A stretch of 57,382 nucleotides of DNA, taken from positions 1 through 57,382 of the forward strand of contig NZ_PZYZ01000013.1 in NCBI RefSeq assembly GCF_003047295.1, written 5' to 3'. The position numbers and the translations under genes were made by a program. Shown one piece after another: positions 16,175 through 25,700 of this stretch; the stretch's first letter is position 1, and each line of letters begins with the position of its first letter. The notes beneath the pieces were generated by a model. It made no database searches. It was not told where the DNA came from and was given only the letters and a program-made list of their open reading frames with translations. Origin of the DNA: Nocardioides sediminis. GTDB taxonomy: Bacteria > Actinomycetota > Actinomycetes > Propionibacteriales > Nocardioidaceae.

Positions 16175-17698
16175 TCAGACGCGGAACTGGACGTGCTTGA
16201 CGTCGAAGAACTCGCGGAAGCCCTCCATGCCTCGGTCGACACCGATGCCGCTCTCGCCCATGCCGGGCCACGGGGCATCGGGTCGGTCCGCACCGCCGCC
16301 GTTGACGGTGACGGTGCCCGCGCGCACCCGGCCCGCGATCTCGAGAGCCTCGGACGTGGTCCCCCAGATGTTGCCGTTCAGGCCGAACCGCGTCGCGTTG
16401 GCGATGGCGACCGCCTCGTCGACCGAGTCGTAGGGCAGCAGCACCCCCACGGGGCCGAAGAGCTCCTCCTGGGAGATCTCGGCGTCGTTCCGGACGCCGC
16501 CGACGAGCAGCGGGTTCATGAAGAAGCCGTCGCCGGGGACTGCGTCGAACGACCCGGCGAGGACCATCGCGCCGGACTCCACCGCGCGGTCGACGTAGCC
16601 CCGCACGCGCGCGCGGTGCGGTGCCGAGATCAGCGGACCGATCGCGGTCGCCTCGTCCCATGGGTCGCCTACCGGCAGCGCAGACATGACGTCGGCCGCG
16701 CGCGCGGCGTAGGCGTCGTACCACTCACGCGGGACCAGCGTCCGCGTGGTCGAGCCGCAGCCCTGGCCGGCGTTGCGGGTGAAGCGCAACACGCTCGGCT
16801 CGACGATCGCGTCGAGGTCGGCGCTCGGGAGCACGAGGTTCGGCGACTTGCCGCCGAGCTCGAGGACCACCTTCTTCAGGCCGTCCGCGGCCTGGCGCAT
16901 CACGTTCTTGCCGACCGGCACCGAGCCGGTGAAGGTCACCAGGTCGACGCCGTCGCTCTCGGTCAGCGCACGACCGACGTCGGCGCCGCCGGTGACGAGG
17001 TTGACGACGCCGGGCGGGAAGCCGGCCTCCTCGATGCAGCGCATCAGCAGCAGCGAGGCCGTGAGCGTCTGCGGGGACGGCATGAGCACCGCGGTGCAAC
17101 CCGCGGCGAGCGCACCGCCGATCTTGAAGGCGCTGATGAGGAGCGGGTAGTTGTAGGCCGAGATGGCCGCGACGACGCCGATCGGCACTCGGTAGAGGTT
17201 GCTCATCGACATGTTCGGCGGACCGTGGTGCAGCCCTAGGCCCTCCTCGTAGCCGCCCAGCGGTCCACGCTCGGCTGCGTCGGCGAAGAAGTCGAAGTAC
17301 GCCGCCGGGGCGGCGGCGTGCAGCCCGCGGCTCAGCGAGATCGGTGTGCCGACGTCGATGACGCCGAGAGCGGCGAAGTCGTCGGCGTGGGCACGGATCA
17401 CCGCAGCGAGGCTCCGCAGGAGGCGGGCGCGCTCGCGGGGGGACGACGTGGCCCACGAGCCCTCGTCGAAGGTCCTTCGGGCAGCCGCGACCGTCTGCCG
17501 CACCCCGGCGGTGCCGGAGGTGACGACTGTGGCGACCGTGGCACCGGTGCCCGGGCTGACGACATCGACGGTGTCGTCGGAGGTGGCCTTCCACTGCCCG
17601 TCGACGTAGGTGCCGGGTGCGGTCCGGACGAGGTCAGCGACGGCGGGCGAGAGCCGCGACAGCTCGTCGGCGGACTGCTGGGTCATGTGCGGTGTCAT
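16175..17698 (-). CDS. Aldehyde dehydrogenase family protein
   Basis: A 507-residue NAD(P)-dependent aldehyde dehydrogenase oxidising an aldehyde to an acid. It contains FTGSVPVGKNVM, VVLELGGKSPNLVL with the general-base Glu, and NAGQGCGSTTRTLV with the catalytic Cys. The start ATG at 17698 has AAGGAGA upstream; an in-frame extension to 17740 is unlikely. It follows an SDR by 19 bases, so an alcohol-to-aldehyde-to-acid sequence is plausible. Confidence 0.88.
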   Translation of the reverse strand: MTPHMTQQSADELSRLSPAVADLVRTAPGTYVDGQWKATSDDTVDVVSPGTGATVATVVTSGTAGVRQTVAAARRTFDEGSWATSSPRERARLLRSLAAVIRAHADDFAALGVIDVGTPISLSRGLHAAAPAAYFDFFADAAERGPLGGYEEGLGLHHGPPNMSMSNLYRVPIGVVAAISAYNYPLLISAFKIGGALAAGCTAVLMPSPQTLTASLLLMRCIEEAGFPPGVVNLVTGGADVGRALTESDGVDLVTFTGSVPVGKNVMRQAADGLKKVVLELGGKSPNLVLPSADLDAIVEPSVLRFTRNAGQGCGSTTRTLVPREWYDAYAARAADVMSALPVGDPWDEATAIGPLISAPHRARVRGYVDRAVESGAMVLAGSFDAVPGDGFFMNPLLVGGVRNDAEISQEELFGPVGVLLPYDSVDEAVAIANATRFGLNGNIWGTTSEALEIAGRVRAGTVTVNGGGADRPDAPWPGMGESGIGVDRGMEGFREFFDVKHVQFRV

Positions 17699-17717
17699 AG
17701 CGAGGTCTCCTTCCTGT

Positions 17718-18497
17718 TCAACGGGCGGTGATGCCGCCATCGACGGGCAGGGCCACGCCGGTGACGAAGCTGGAGTCGTCGGAGGCGAGGAAGAGCGCGA
17801 CCGACGCGATCTCCTCGGGCTGTCCTGCGCGCCCCATCGGGACCGAGCTCGCGAGGAAGCCGCGCAGCTCGTCGTCCAGGCCGCTCTCGCCGGCGGTGCC
17901 CTCCCGACCGAAGAAGCGCGGCAGCATGGGTGTGTCGATCGGGCCCGGGCAGATCGCGTTGGCGCGTACGCCGTCCGCGGCGGTGTGGACGGCCAGCGCC
18001 TTGGCCAGCATCACCACACCTCCCTTGGCCATCGAGTACAGCGGGCTGTAGGGCGAGCCGACGAGGCCGGTCGCGGACGCGGTGAAGATGACGGAGCCGC
18101 GGCCCTCGGCCTGCCGCAGCAGCGGCAGTGCGCGGGACGCGACGAAGAAGGCCGCCTTCATGTTGGTGTCGACCGACGCCGACCAGTCCTCCTCGGTGAG
18201 GTCCATGCCGGCGGCACCGGGCATGCCGACGTGGCAGTAGAGGACGTCGAGCCGCCCGCGGTCCTGAGCGACCTGCGCGATCATGGCCTCGACCTGCTCG
18301 ACGTCGGTGACGTCGGCGTACGCGGGTGAGGCTGCCCCACCTGCCTCGCGCACCAGCGCGACCGTCTCGTCCGCCGCCTCGGGGCGGATGTCGTCGACGA
18401 CGACGTGCGCTCCCTCCGCGGCGAACAGCAGCGCGGTCGCGCGCCCCATCCCCGAACCGGCACCCGTGATGAGTGCCACCCGCCCCTCGAGCTTCAT
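17718..18497 (-). CDS. SDR-family oxidoreductase
   Basis: A 259-residue short-chain dehydrogenase with ALITGAGSGMGRATALLF, active site YSMAKGG and FVTGVALPVDGGI at the C-terminus. The ATG at 18497 has AAAGGAG six bases upstream, which decides the start. It is first in a two-gene operon with the aldehyde dehydrogenase and divergent from the luciferase-like gene at 18664. An alcohol or hydroxyacyl substrate is likely. Confidence 0.87.
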   Translation of the reverse strand: MKLEGRVALITGAGSGMGRATALLFAAEGAHVVVDDIRPEAADETVALVREAGGAASPAYADVTDVEQVEAMIAQVAQDRGRLDVLYCHVGMPGAAGMDLTEEDWSASVDTNMKAAFFVASRALPLLRQAEGRGSVIFTASATGLVGSPYSPLYSMAKGGVVMLAKALAVHTAADGVRANAICPGPIDTPMLPRFFGREGTAGESGLDDELRGFLASSVPMGRAGQPEEIASVALFLASDDSSFVTGVALPVDGGITAR

Positions 18498-18552
18498 CGC
18501 GCTCCTTTTGTCGGGCGCCGTCGTTCGGACAGACACTGGCGCCTGGTGGTTA

Positions 18553-18575
18553 ATATGCTTATCATGCATATGAAC
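18553..18575. promoter_or_regulatory. Inverted repeat ATATGC-N7-GCATAT, shared operator candidate
   Basis: Six-base arms at 18553-18558 and 18566-18571 flank seven bases. The 22-mer at 18554-18575 matches 18 of 22 with 41684-41705 in front of the AtuA operon. It lies in the divergent region between the SDR at 18497 and the luciferase-like gene at 18664, so one site could control both directions. Confidence 0.5.
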
Positions 18576-18663
18576 TTGCTTTCACGGCAAGCGCAGTGGC
18601 CGATGACTTGAGGTCACCCGCTGCGACACCCACATTCCACTCGTGACGACCGAGGAGCTTCCC

Positions 18664-19677
18664 ATGGACGCCGGCGTGCTGCTGACCGCGATCTACGGAA
18701 AGGGCGATGACCCGACCCGCCAGTTCCGAGAGCACAAGGAGACCGCGCAGGTCGCCGAGCAGCTCGGCTTCACGCACTTGGCCTGCGGGCAGCACTTCAT
18801 CGGCACGGAGCTGCGCTACTACCAACCGATCCCCTACCTGGCCGCCGTCGCGCAGGCTGCGCCGACGATGAAGGTCGTCACGCACATCATGCTGCTGTCG
18901 ATGGCCAACCCGGTCGAGCTCGCCGAGCAGGCCGCCACCCTGGACGCCGTGACCGAGGGACGCGCGATCCTCGGCGTCGGCCTGGGCTACTCCGACCGCG
19001 AGTTCCTCGCCCTCGGCGTCGACCCGAAGACCAAGGTGCGGCGCTTCGAGCAGGGCCTCGATCTCATCAAGCGGCTGTGGAGCGGCGAGCCCGTCTCCGA
19101 CACCACCGACTGGTGGCACCTGGAGAACGCCGAGCCGTCGGTGCTCCCGACCCAACAGCCGCGGATGCCGATCTGGGTCGGTGGGCAGTCGACACCCGCC
19201 ATCAAGCGCGCCGCGCGGATGGGTGATGCCTGGTGCGTCCCGCCCTTCCCGGACCACGACGCCCTCCGCGAGCTCGTCGACGTCTTCCGCGCCGAGCGCG
19301 AGGCCGTCGGCCTGCCTGTCGAGACCGAGCTCCCCGTACGCCGCGAGCTCCTCATCGCCTCCAACCGCGCCGAGGCTCGTGACCTCGCAGCCAAGCGCGC
19401 CGAGCTGCGATACCGCTCGTACGCCAACTGGGGCCTTCGCGGCGAGAACACCATGGCGGAGGCGGCGGCGGCCGCCAAGGCCGAGATGCCCGACCCGGAG
19501 AAGCGCTTCCTCCTCGGCTCGGTCGACGAGATCGTCGACCAGCTCGGTGCGCTCCGCGAGGGCATCGGGATGACCAACTTCATGTTCAAGCCGCACTGGC
19601 CGGGACTCTCGCACGCCGAGGCGATGAAGCAGCTTGAGCTGTTCGGCACCGAGGTGCTGCCCAGGCTTCGCGGATGA
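18664..19677 (+). CDS. LLM-class flavin/F420-dependent oxidoreductase
   Basis: A 337-residue luciferase-like protein. It has LGFTHLACGQHF near the start and VTEGRAILGVGLGYSDREF, with MPIWVGGQSTPAIKRAARMG later. These are the usual luciferase-superfamily landmarks. The ATG at 18664 follows GAGGAG by six bases. It starts a six-gene operon with the DUF35 fusion, SCPx thiolase, SDR, ferredoxin reductase and MFS carrier. A Baeyer-Villiger-like or F420H2-dependent reduction step is plausible; the cofactor cannot be fixed by sequence alone. Confidence 0.85.
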   Translation: MDAGVLLTAIYGKGDDPTRQFREHKETAQVAEQLGFTHLACGQHFIGTELRYYQPIPYLAAVAQAAPTMKVVTHIMLLSMANPVELAEQAATLDAVTEGRAILGVGLGYSDREFLALGVDPKTKVRRFEQGLDLIKRLWSGEPVSDTTDWWHLENAEPSVLPTQQPRMPIWVGGQSTPAIKRAARMGDAWCVPPFPDHDALRELVDVFRAEREAVGLPVETELPVRRELLIASNRAEARDLAAKRAELRYRSYANWGLRGENTMAEAAAAAKAEMPDPEKRFLLGSVDEIVDQLGALREGIGMTNFMFKPHWPGLSHAEAMKQLELFGTEVLPRLRG

Positions 19678-21095
19678 GCGGGATCATCGCCCTCGACGTC
19701 TACGTCCCGCGCCACCGTCTCCACCGCTCCGCCATCGCCTCGGCCCTCGGCACCCGCGCCACTCGCGGGGCCAGGGCCGTGGCCTCTTACGACGAGGACA
19801 CCACGACGCTCGCCGTCGAAGCCGCCCGCGACCTGCTCGCGGACAGGGCGCCGTCCGCTCTGCTCTTCGTCACCGGCGACCCCGTCTACCTCGACAAGTC
19901 CAACGCCACCGTCGTGCACGCCGGCCTCGGCCTGTCCTCGACCATCACCGCCCACGACATGCACGGCTCGGGTCGGGCGGTCGTCGGCGCGCTGCGCGCG
20001 GCCCTCGACGCCGGCTCCGCCGGACGCGACGTCGTGCTGGTGACTTCGGACATCCGGACCGGACGGCCCGGCAGCACCGACGAGACCGCGGGCGGCGACG
20101 CGGCGGCCGCCGTCTACGTGTCCGCCGACGAGGAGCCGGTCGCCCGGCTGCTCGGGGCGGGATCGGCCACCGAGGAGTTCCTCGACCGCTGGCGTGAGCC
20201 CGGCCAGCGGTGGTCGCAGGTCTGGGAGGAACGCTTCGGTGAGTCGATCTACGTACCACTCGGTCGTAGCGCCGTCGACCGGGCGCTCGCGGACGCTGGC
20301 CTAACCATCGACGACGTCGACCACCTCGTCGTCGCTGGGCCGCACGAGCGAGCCGTCCGGAGCCTGAAGCGACTCCACGGCCTGCGGTCGGATGCCGACG
20401 TCGCGGACCGGATGACCGGGACGGTCGGCAACGCCGGAGGCACCGGCCTGCTGCTCGAGCTCGCCGACGTCCTCGACCGCGCAGCCGCCGACGCCGTCGT
20501 CCTCGTGGTGGCCCTCGCCGACGGGGCGGACGCCCTCGTCCTCCGCACCACCGACCGCGTCGCCGCCGCCCGACCGGTGGCCCCGGTCGCCGAGCGGGTC
20601 GGGCGGGGCACCCTCGCGGTGGACTACCCGACGTTCCTCTCCTGGCGCGGGATGCTCGACCGCGAGCCGCCGCGCCGCCCCTCGCCGGTCAAACCGTCGG
20701 CGCCCTCGTCGGCACGGACGTCGGCGTGGAAGTTCAGCTTCACCGGCAGCCGCTGCCTCGAGTGCGAGGCCGTCCACTTGCCGCCGTCGCGCGTGTGTCA
20801 GCAGTGCCACGCGGTCGACCGGATGGATGAGCTTCGGCTCGCCGACCGCCGCGCCAGCGTCGCGACGTTCACCGTCGACCACCTCGCCTTCTCCCCCAGC
20901 CCGCCATTCCTCGCGGCCGTCCTGGACTTCGACGGCGGCGGCCGCTTCCCGGCCGAGCTCACCGACGTGGACGCCGACGCGATCACGATCGGTGCGAGGT
21001 TCGAGATGACGTTCCGCTGCCTCTACGAGGCCGACGGCGTCCGCAACTACTTCTGGAAGGGCCGCCCGGTCCTCGACGCCGAGGAGGTCGCATGA
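19674..21095 (+). CDS. KAS III/HMG-CoA-synthase-like domain fused to DUF35 Zn-ribbon/OB-fold
   Basis: A 473-residue fusion. Residues ~1-300 follow the thiolase-fold HMG-CoA synthase/KAS III pattern (GIIALDVYVPRHRL, then HAGLGLSSTITAHDMHGSG). By eye, the position of the catalytic Cys is Gly100, and the HQPN histidine position is Ala221, so this domain is probably not catalytic in the usual way. Residues ~345-470 are a DUF35 domain: CLEC (361, 364) and CQQC (375, 378) form the zinc ribbon, followed by an OB-fold. It is coupled by ATGA to an SCPx thiolase. Separate thiolase-HMGCS-DUF35 complexes exist in archaea, and DUF35 partners exist in steroid retro-aldolases; a similar complex is inferred. 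Confidence 0.8.
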   Translation: MSGIIALDVYVPRHRLHRSAIASALGTRATRGARAVASYDEDTTTLAVEAARDLLADRAPSALLFVTGDPVYLDKSNATVVHAGLGLSSTITAHDMHGSGRAVVGALRAALDAGSAGRDVVLVTSDIRTGRPGSTDETAGGDAAAAVYVSADEEPVARLLGAGSATEEFLDRWREPGQRWSQVWEERFGESIYVPLGRSAVDRALADAGLTIDDVDHLVVAGPHERAVRSLKRLHGLRSDADVADRMTGTVGNAGGTGLLLELADVLDRAAADAVVLVVALADGADALVLRTTDRVAAARPVAPVAERVGRGTLAVDYPTFLSWRGMLDREPPRRPSPVKPSAPSSARTSAWKFSFTGSRCLECEAVHLPPSRVCQQCHAVDRMDELRLADRRASVATFTVDHLAFSPSPPFLAAVLDFDGGGRFPAELTDVDADAITIGARFEMTFRCLYEADGVRNYFWKGRPVLDAEEVA

Positions 21096-22282
21096 CGTCA
21101 CGTGGGATCCGCGACCAGGTCGCGGTCGTCGGGGTGGGCTGCACACCCTTCGGCGAGCACTGGGACAAGGGTGTCGACGACCTTGTGCTGGACGCCGCAT
21201 CCGCAGCGATGCGCAGCGCGCGGACCGACGTCGACGCGATCGACGCCTACTGGTTCGGCACGCTGGCCTCGGGGCCGAGCGGGGTCACCCTGTCCCGGAC
21301 GCTCAAGCTCGACTACAAGCCGGTGACCCGGGTCGAGAACCTGTGCGCCACCGGCTCCGAGGCGTTCCGCAACGCCTGCTACGCGGTGGCTTCTGGTGCC
21401 TACGACGTCGCCATGGCCGTCGGTGTGGAGAAGCTCAAGGACAGCGGCTTCGCCGGCCTCATCGTCGACCGTCCGGTCGGCGACGGGACAGCGACCGCCA
21501 CGAGCGCGCCTGCCCTGTTCTCGCTGCTCGCGCCGGCGTACGCCCGCAAGTACGGCGTCTCGGACGAGGTCCTGAAGGACGTGATGACCCGGATCGCGTG
21601 GAAGAACCACCGCAACGGTGCCCTCAACCCGCTGGCGCAGTTCCGCAAGGAGATGTCGCTGGAGACGATCCGGTCGTCGCCGGCCGTCGCGGGAAGCCTG
21701 GGCGTGCTCGACTGCTCCGGCGTCGCCGACGGTGCGGCCGCGGCGGTGATCGTGCCGGCGGAGCGGGCCTACGACTACACCGACAAGCCGCTGTTCGTGA
21801 AGGCCCTGTCGATGGTCGCCGGGCCAGCGAAGGGTCCAACCGACCCCACCTACGACTACACCTCGTTCGAGGAGGTCGTCCGCTGCGCGGAGGACGCGTA
21901 CCGCCAAGCGGGGATCACCGACCCGGCGTCGGAGCTCGCCATGGCGGAGGTGCACGACTGCTTCACCCCGACCGAGCTCGTGCTGATGGAGGACCTCGGC
22001 TTCAGCCCGCGGGGCCAGGGCTGGCAGGACGTGCTCGACGGCCGCTTCGACCTCGACGGCGACCTGCCGGTCAACCCCGACGGCGGCCTGAAGAGCTTCG
22101 GCCACCCCATCGGCGCCAGCGGGCTCCGGATGCTCTACGAGTGCTGGCTGCAGCTGCGCGGCGAGGCCGGAGAGCGGCAGATCGACACCCCACGTACTCG
22201 TGCCATGACCCACAACCTGGGTGGCTCGCCGGGCAACTGCGTGAGCTTCATCGGCATCGTCGGATCGGAGAAGGACGCATGA
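21092..22282 (+). CDS. SCPx-type thiolase / lipid-transfer-protein aldolase-like
   Basis: A 396-residue thiolase of the sterol-carrier (SCPx/Ltp) branch. The nucleophile is C85 in ENLCATGSEAF; VHDCFTPTEL, FGHPIGASGLRM and LGGSPGNCVSF are present. It lacks the second DUF35 part, which is supplied by the upstream fusion. Ltp2-type members of this branch act as retro-aldolases only with a DUF35 partner, so either thiolysis or retro-aldol cleavage is possible. ATGA overlaps on both sides tie it to the fusion and the SDR. Confidence 0.85.
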   Translation: MTSRGIRDQVAVVGVGCTPFGEHWDKGVDDLVLDAASAAMRSARTDVDAIDAYWFGTLASGPSGVTLSRTLKLDYKPVTRVENLCATGSEAFRNACYAVASGAYDVAMAVGVEKLKDSGFAGLIVDRPVGDGTATATSAPALFSLLAPAYARKYGVSDEVLKDVMTRIAWKNHRNGALNPLAQFRKEMSLETIRSSPAVAGSLGVLDCSGVADGAAAAVIVPAERAYDYTDKPLFVKALSMVAGPAKGPTDPTYDYTSFEEVVRCAEDAYRQAGITDPASELAMAEVHDCFTPTELVLMEDLGFSPRGQGWQDVLDGRFDLDGDLPVNPDGGLKSFGHPIGASGLRMLYECWLQLRGEAGERQIDTPRTRAMTHNLGGSPGNCVSFIGIVGSEKDA

Positions 22283-23214
22283 CCACCGAAGAAACCACCG
22301 CCATCCCCGGAACCGGCGACAGCATGGCGGGACGCGTCATCGCCGTCACCGGCGCGGGTCGCGGCATCGGACGCGCGATCGCCGTCCTGGCAGCCCGGGA
22401 GGGCGCGCACGTCGTGGTCAACGACCTCGGCGGCTCGACCGACGGCGGTGGCGATGGGGCGAGCCAGCCGGCCGACGAGGTCGTCGACGAGATCACGGCC
22501 TTCGGCGGCAGCGCCGTCGCGAACCACAGCAGCGTGGCCGACCCGGAGGGCGCCCGGAGCATCGTGGTCACGGCGGTCGACACCTTCGGCCGCATCGACT
22601 CGGTGGTCAACAACGCCGGCATCCTGCGCGACCGGATCTTCCACAAGATGGAGCAGGAGGACTGGGAGAAGGTGCTGGCCGTCCACCTCCACGGAGCCTG
22701 GAACACCTCGCGCGCGGCGGCGCCCTTCTTCAAGGAGCAGGGCTCCGGCAGCTTCGTGCACTTCGTGTCGATGTCCGCGCTCGTCGGCAACTACGGCCAG
22801 GCCAACTACATGGCGGCGAAGATGGGCATCGTCGGGCTGTCGAAGGCGATCGCGCTCGACATGGAGCGCTACGGCGTACGGTCCAACGTGGTGGCGCCGT
22901 TCGCCTGGAGCCGTCTCGTGCAGATCCCCGAGGACGACCCCCGCGTGGCGCGCCAGAAGACCATGACGCCGGAGACCGTCGCGCCGCTCGTGGTGTTTCT
23001 CGCCTCCGACCTCGCCCGGGACGTGACCGGGCAGATCTTCGCGGTGCGCAAGAACGAGGTGCACCTCTTCAGCCAGCCCCGCCCGATCCGGTCGGTCCAC
23101 CGGTCGGAGGGCTGGACCCCGGCGACCTTGGCTGACCACATGCTGCCGTCGGTCGCGGGCTCGCTCTACCCGCTCGACCGGTCCGGCGACCTGTTCGCCT
23201 ACGACCCCGTCTGA
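22279..23214 (+). CDS. SDR-family 3-hydroxyacyl-CoA dehydrogenase (HSD17B4-like)
   Basis: A 311-residue SDR resembling the dehydrogenase part of peroxisomal multifunctional enzyme 2: VTGAGRGIGRAIAVLAAREG, VVNDLGGSTDGGG, NNAGILRDRIFHKM and NYMAAKMGIVGLSK. The long C-terminal tail after the Rossmann domain (ending LFAYDPV) is longer than in simple SDRs. Next to a thiolase, it probably oxidises a 3-hydroxyacyl-CoA. ATGA overlap with the thiolase. Confidence 0.86.
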   Translation: MTTEETTAIPGTGDSMAGRVIAVTGAGRGIGRAIAVLAAREGAHVVVNDLGGSTDGGGDGASQPADEVVDEITAFGGSAVANHSSVADPEGARSIVVTAVDTFGRIDSVVNNAGILRDRIFHKMEQEDWEKVLAVHLHGAWNTSRAAAPFFKEQGSGSFVHFVSMSALVGNYGQANYMAAKMGIVGLSKAIALDMERYGVRSNVVAPFAWSRLVQIPEDDPRVARQKTMTPETVAPLVVFLASDLARDVTGQIFAVRKNEVHLFSQPRPIRSVHRSEGWTPATLADHMLPSVAGSLYPLDRSGDLFAYDPV

Positions 23215-23220
23215 GCCACG

Positions 23221-24426
23221 GTGACCGGGACCATCGTTGTCGTCGGTGCTGGCCTGGCGGGCCTGCGCACGGCTGAGAAGCTGCGCACCGCCGGCTGGAC
23301 CGGCGCCGTCCGGGTGATCGGCGCCGAGGACCACCTCCCCTACAACCGACCGCCGCTGACCAAGGAGGCACTGCGCGACGGGCTCGGGCACGAGCACGTC
23401 GAGCTCCGCCGGCGCGGCTCGGTCGGCGACGTCGAATGGCTGCTCGGCCGGGAGGCCGTGCGCGTCGACCTCGCGGGGCGCACGGTGCACCTGCGCGACG
23501 GTTCCGAGATGACGTACGACGGGCTGGTGGTGGCGACCGGCGTCGAGGCGCGTCGTCTCGACCTTGGCCCCGCCCGGCGGCACGTGGTGCGCACGGTCGA
23601 CGACGCCGTCGGCCTGCACGCGGCGCTGACGGCCGCCTCGCGCGTTGTCGTCGTCGGTGCCGGCTTCATCGGGTGCGAGGTCGCCTGCACCGCCCGGCTG
23701 CTCGGGTGCGAGGTCACCGTCGTCGACCCGATGTCCTCTCCCCTCGAGCTCCAGCTCGGTCCGCTCGCCGGCACCGAGGTGGGTCGGCGCCACCGCGCGG
23801 CCGGGATCCGCTTCCGGCTCGGCCGGGTGGTGGCGGGCATCGAGGAGAGCGCGGGCGGCTCCGCGGTCACGCTCGACGACGGCACGATCCTGGGCGCCGA
23901 CGTCGTCGTCGAGGCGGTGGGGTCGGTGCCGCGTGTCGGCCTCCTCGAGGGCCACGGGCTCGACCTGTCCGACGGCATCCTCTGCGATGCCGACCTCCAC
24001 CCGGTCGCAGACGGCATGCCGGTGCCCGAGGTGGTGGCGGTCGGCGACGTCGCGCGCGTCCCCCAGTGGCTCCTCGGAGGCGAGGCACGGCGCATCGAGC
24101 ACTGGTCGACGGCGGTCGACACCGCCGGCCACGCCGCCCGCAGCCTCCTCGCCACGCTCACCGGCACCGAGGTCGGCGCGGCGTACGCACCCGTCCCGAG
24201 CTTCTGGTCCGACCAGGCGGACCTGAAGATCCAGTCCTTCGGCGTACCCTCGGCCGGCCTGGCCGACGTCCGCGTCCTCGACGGCGACCTGGCGGGCAGC
24301 GTGGCCCTGGGCTACCACCGCGACGGTCGTCTGGTCGGCGTCGTCCTGCTCGACCTCACGGCCGAGCAGATGCGCTTCCGGTCGTTGCTCGTCGATAGCG
24401 CGCAGGTGCCCGTGACGAGCGCATGA
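23221..24426 (+). CDS. Ferredoxin reductase (putidaredoxin-reductase family)
   Basis: A 401-residue FAD/NAD(P)H oxidoreductase. It begins with TIVVVGAGLAGLRTAEKLR (FAD), has PYNRPPLTKEAL, a second nucleotide motif VVVVGAGFIGCEVA, and VVAVGDVAR for FAD. The C-terminal reductase domain is complete. Such enzymes feed electrons to small ferredoxins that serve P450s. No ferredoxin is in this operon; the nearest is at 32855-33055 beside a P450, which may be its partner. GTG start six bases after the SDR stop. Confidence 0.87.
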   Translation: MTGTIVVVGAGLAGLRTAEKLRTAGWTGAVRVIGAEDHLPYNRPPLTKEALRDGLGHEHVELRRRGSVGDVEWLLGREAVRVDLAGRTVHLRDGSEMTYDGLVVATGVEARRLDLGPARRHVVRTVDDAVGLHAALTAASRVVVVGAGFIGCEVACTARLLGCEVTVVDPMSSPLELQLGPLAGTEVGRRHRAAGIRFRLGRVVAGIEESAGGSAVTLDDGTILGADVVVEAVGSVPRVGLLEGHGLDLSDGILCDADLHPVADGMPVPEVVAVGDVARVPQWLLGGEARRIEHWSTAVDTAGHAARSLLATLTGTEVGAAYAPVPSFWSDQADLKIQSFGVPSAGLADVRVLDGDLAGSVALGYHRDGRLVGVVLLDLTAEQMRFRSLLVDSAQVPVTSA

Positions 24427-25700
24427 CCGCGCCCTTGCCGTGCCAGTCGACCCCGGACCTCCCAGTCCGCGACGCGCTGCGGCGACGTGACCAGCTCGTG
24501 CTGGCCGGCCTGGTGCTCGCCATCGGACTGAATCTGCGGCTACACCTGGGCACCGTCCCCGCGCTGATGTCGCAGATGGAGTCCGACCTCGGCCTGAGCA
24601 AGGCCGGTTTTGGCCTCGTCAGCTCGACGTGCATCGTCGCCATGGGACTGGCCGCGCCGCTCGGGCCCCGGATGAGCGCCCGGTTCGGGGTGGACCGAGC
24701 AATGACCCTGATGCTCTTCGCCCTCACCGCCGGGGCGTTGCTGCGACTCGGTGCGGGGACGCTCCCGGTCCTGTTCGTTGCGGTGGCAATCACCGGCGCC
24801 GCGATGGGCAGCGCCTCGTCACTGATCCCGGGCATCGTCGCCCGCGCCGTGCCGCGCCACGGCGGGGTGGTGACCGGGATGTACTCCTCCTGCATGGCAC
24901 TCGGCGTCGGGGTCGCCGCGGTCGTGTCCCGCCCGCTCGCGACCGAGCTCGGATCCTGGCAGCGCTCGCTCGCGTCCTGGGGCATCCTCAGCGGCGTCAC
25001 CCTGCTCGCGTGGTGGCTGTTCGCGGGCGACCCGGCCAATCGCCTGGGCGTCGCCGAGCAACGGGTCGCAGCCCGGCCGGCGGCCGGGCTGCCGTGGCGC
25101 TCCGGCACAGCCTGGCTGGTCACCTTGATGGTCGCCACACCGATGACGGTCGGCCTCGCCGGGCTGGCGTGGATGGACCCGCTCTACCAGGAGCGCGGCG
25201 GGTCGCCCGCCGCCGCGGCCGCCCTCCTCTTCGTCTTCCAGGGCGTGCAGCTCTTCGCGCTGATCGGGATCCCGGCCCTCTGCCAGGTCGTGACCGACCG
25301 CCGGCCGGTTCAGGCCGGCTGCCTGGCGGCGATCCTGGTCGGGCTCGTCGCGCTGGCCGCGCCCGACCGCACCCTCGCCGTCCCCGCCGTCGTGCTGATC
25401 GGACTCGGCGTCGGCGGAGCGACCTCCCTCGGGATGGTGCTCATCGGCGACGCCGCGCCCACTCCCCTGGCGTCGGCACAGCTGGGCGGCCTCGCCTACC
25501 TTGTCGCCTTCGTCGGCGGCGCAGGCGGGCCGGCCGCGCTGGGCGCGCTGCGGCAGCTCACCGGTAGCTTCGTACCGGGGCTCGCCGCCCTCATGGCACT
25601 CTGCCTGCTCGCGCTCTGCTTCGTGCCCCGGCTGCCTTCAGGCCTCGACAGGGTGCCCAGCGCGCCCGGCGCGACCCGTCGGGGCCGAGACCGACCTTGA
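24423..25700 (+). CDS. MFS transporter, CynX/NimT-like
   Basis: A 425-residue integral membrane protein with about twelve hydrophobic segments. It begins VLAGLVLAIGLNLRLHLGTV, a pattern seen in the CynX/NimT cyanate/nitroimidazole family of the major facilitator superfamily, and has GLAAPLGPRMSARFG in the loop between early helices. ATGA overlap with the ferredoxin reductase. As last gene of a catabolic operon it probably carries a substrate or intermediate; direction is unknown. Its stop codon lies in the loop of a terminator hairpin. Confidence 0.82.
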   Translation: MTAPLPCQSTPDLPVRDALRRRDQLVLAGLVLAIGLNLRLHLGTVPALMSQMESDLGLSKAGFGLVSSTCIVAMGLAAPLGPRMSARFGVDRAMTLMLFALTAGALLRLGAGTLPVLFVAVAITGAAMGSASSLIPGIVARAVPRHGGVVTGMYSSCMALGVGVAAVVSRPLATELGSWQRSLASWGILSGVTLLAWWLFAGDPANRLGVAEQRVAARPAAGLPWRSGTAWLVTLMVATPMTVGLAGLAWMDPLYQERGGSPAAAAALLFVFQGVQLFALIGIPALCQVVTDRRPVQAGCLAAILVGLVALAAPDRTLAVPAVVLIGLGVGGATSLGMVLIGDAAPTPLASAQLGGLAYLVAFVGGAGGPAALGALRQLTGSFVPGLAALMALCLLALCFVPRLPSGLDRVPSAPGATRRGRDRP

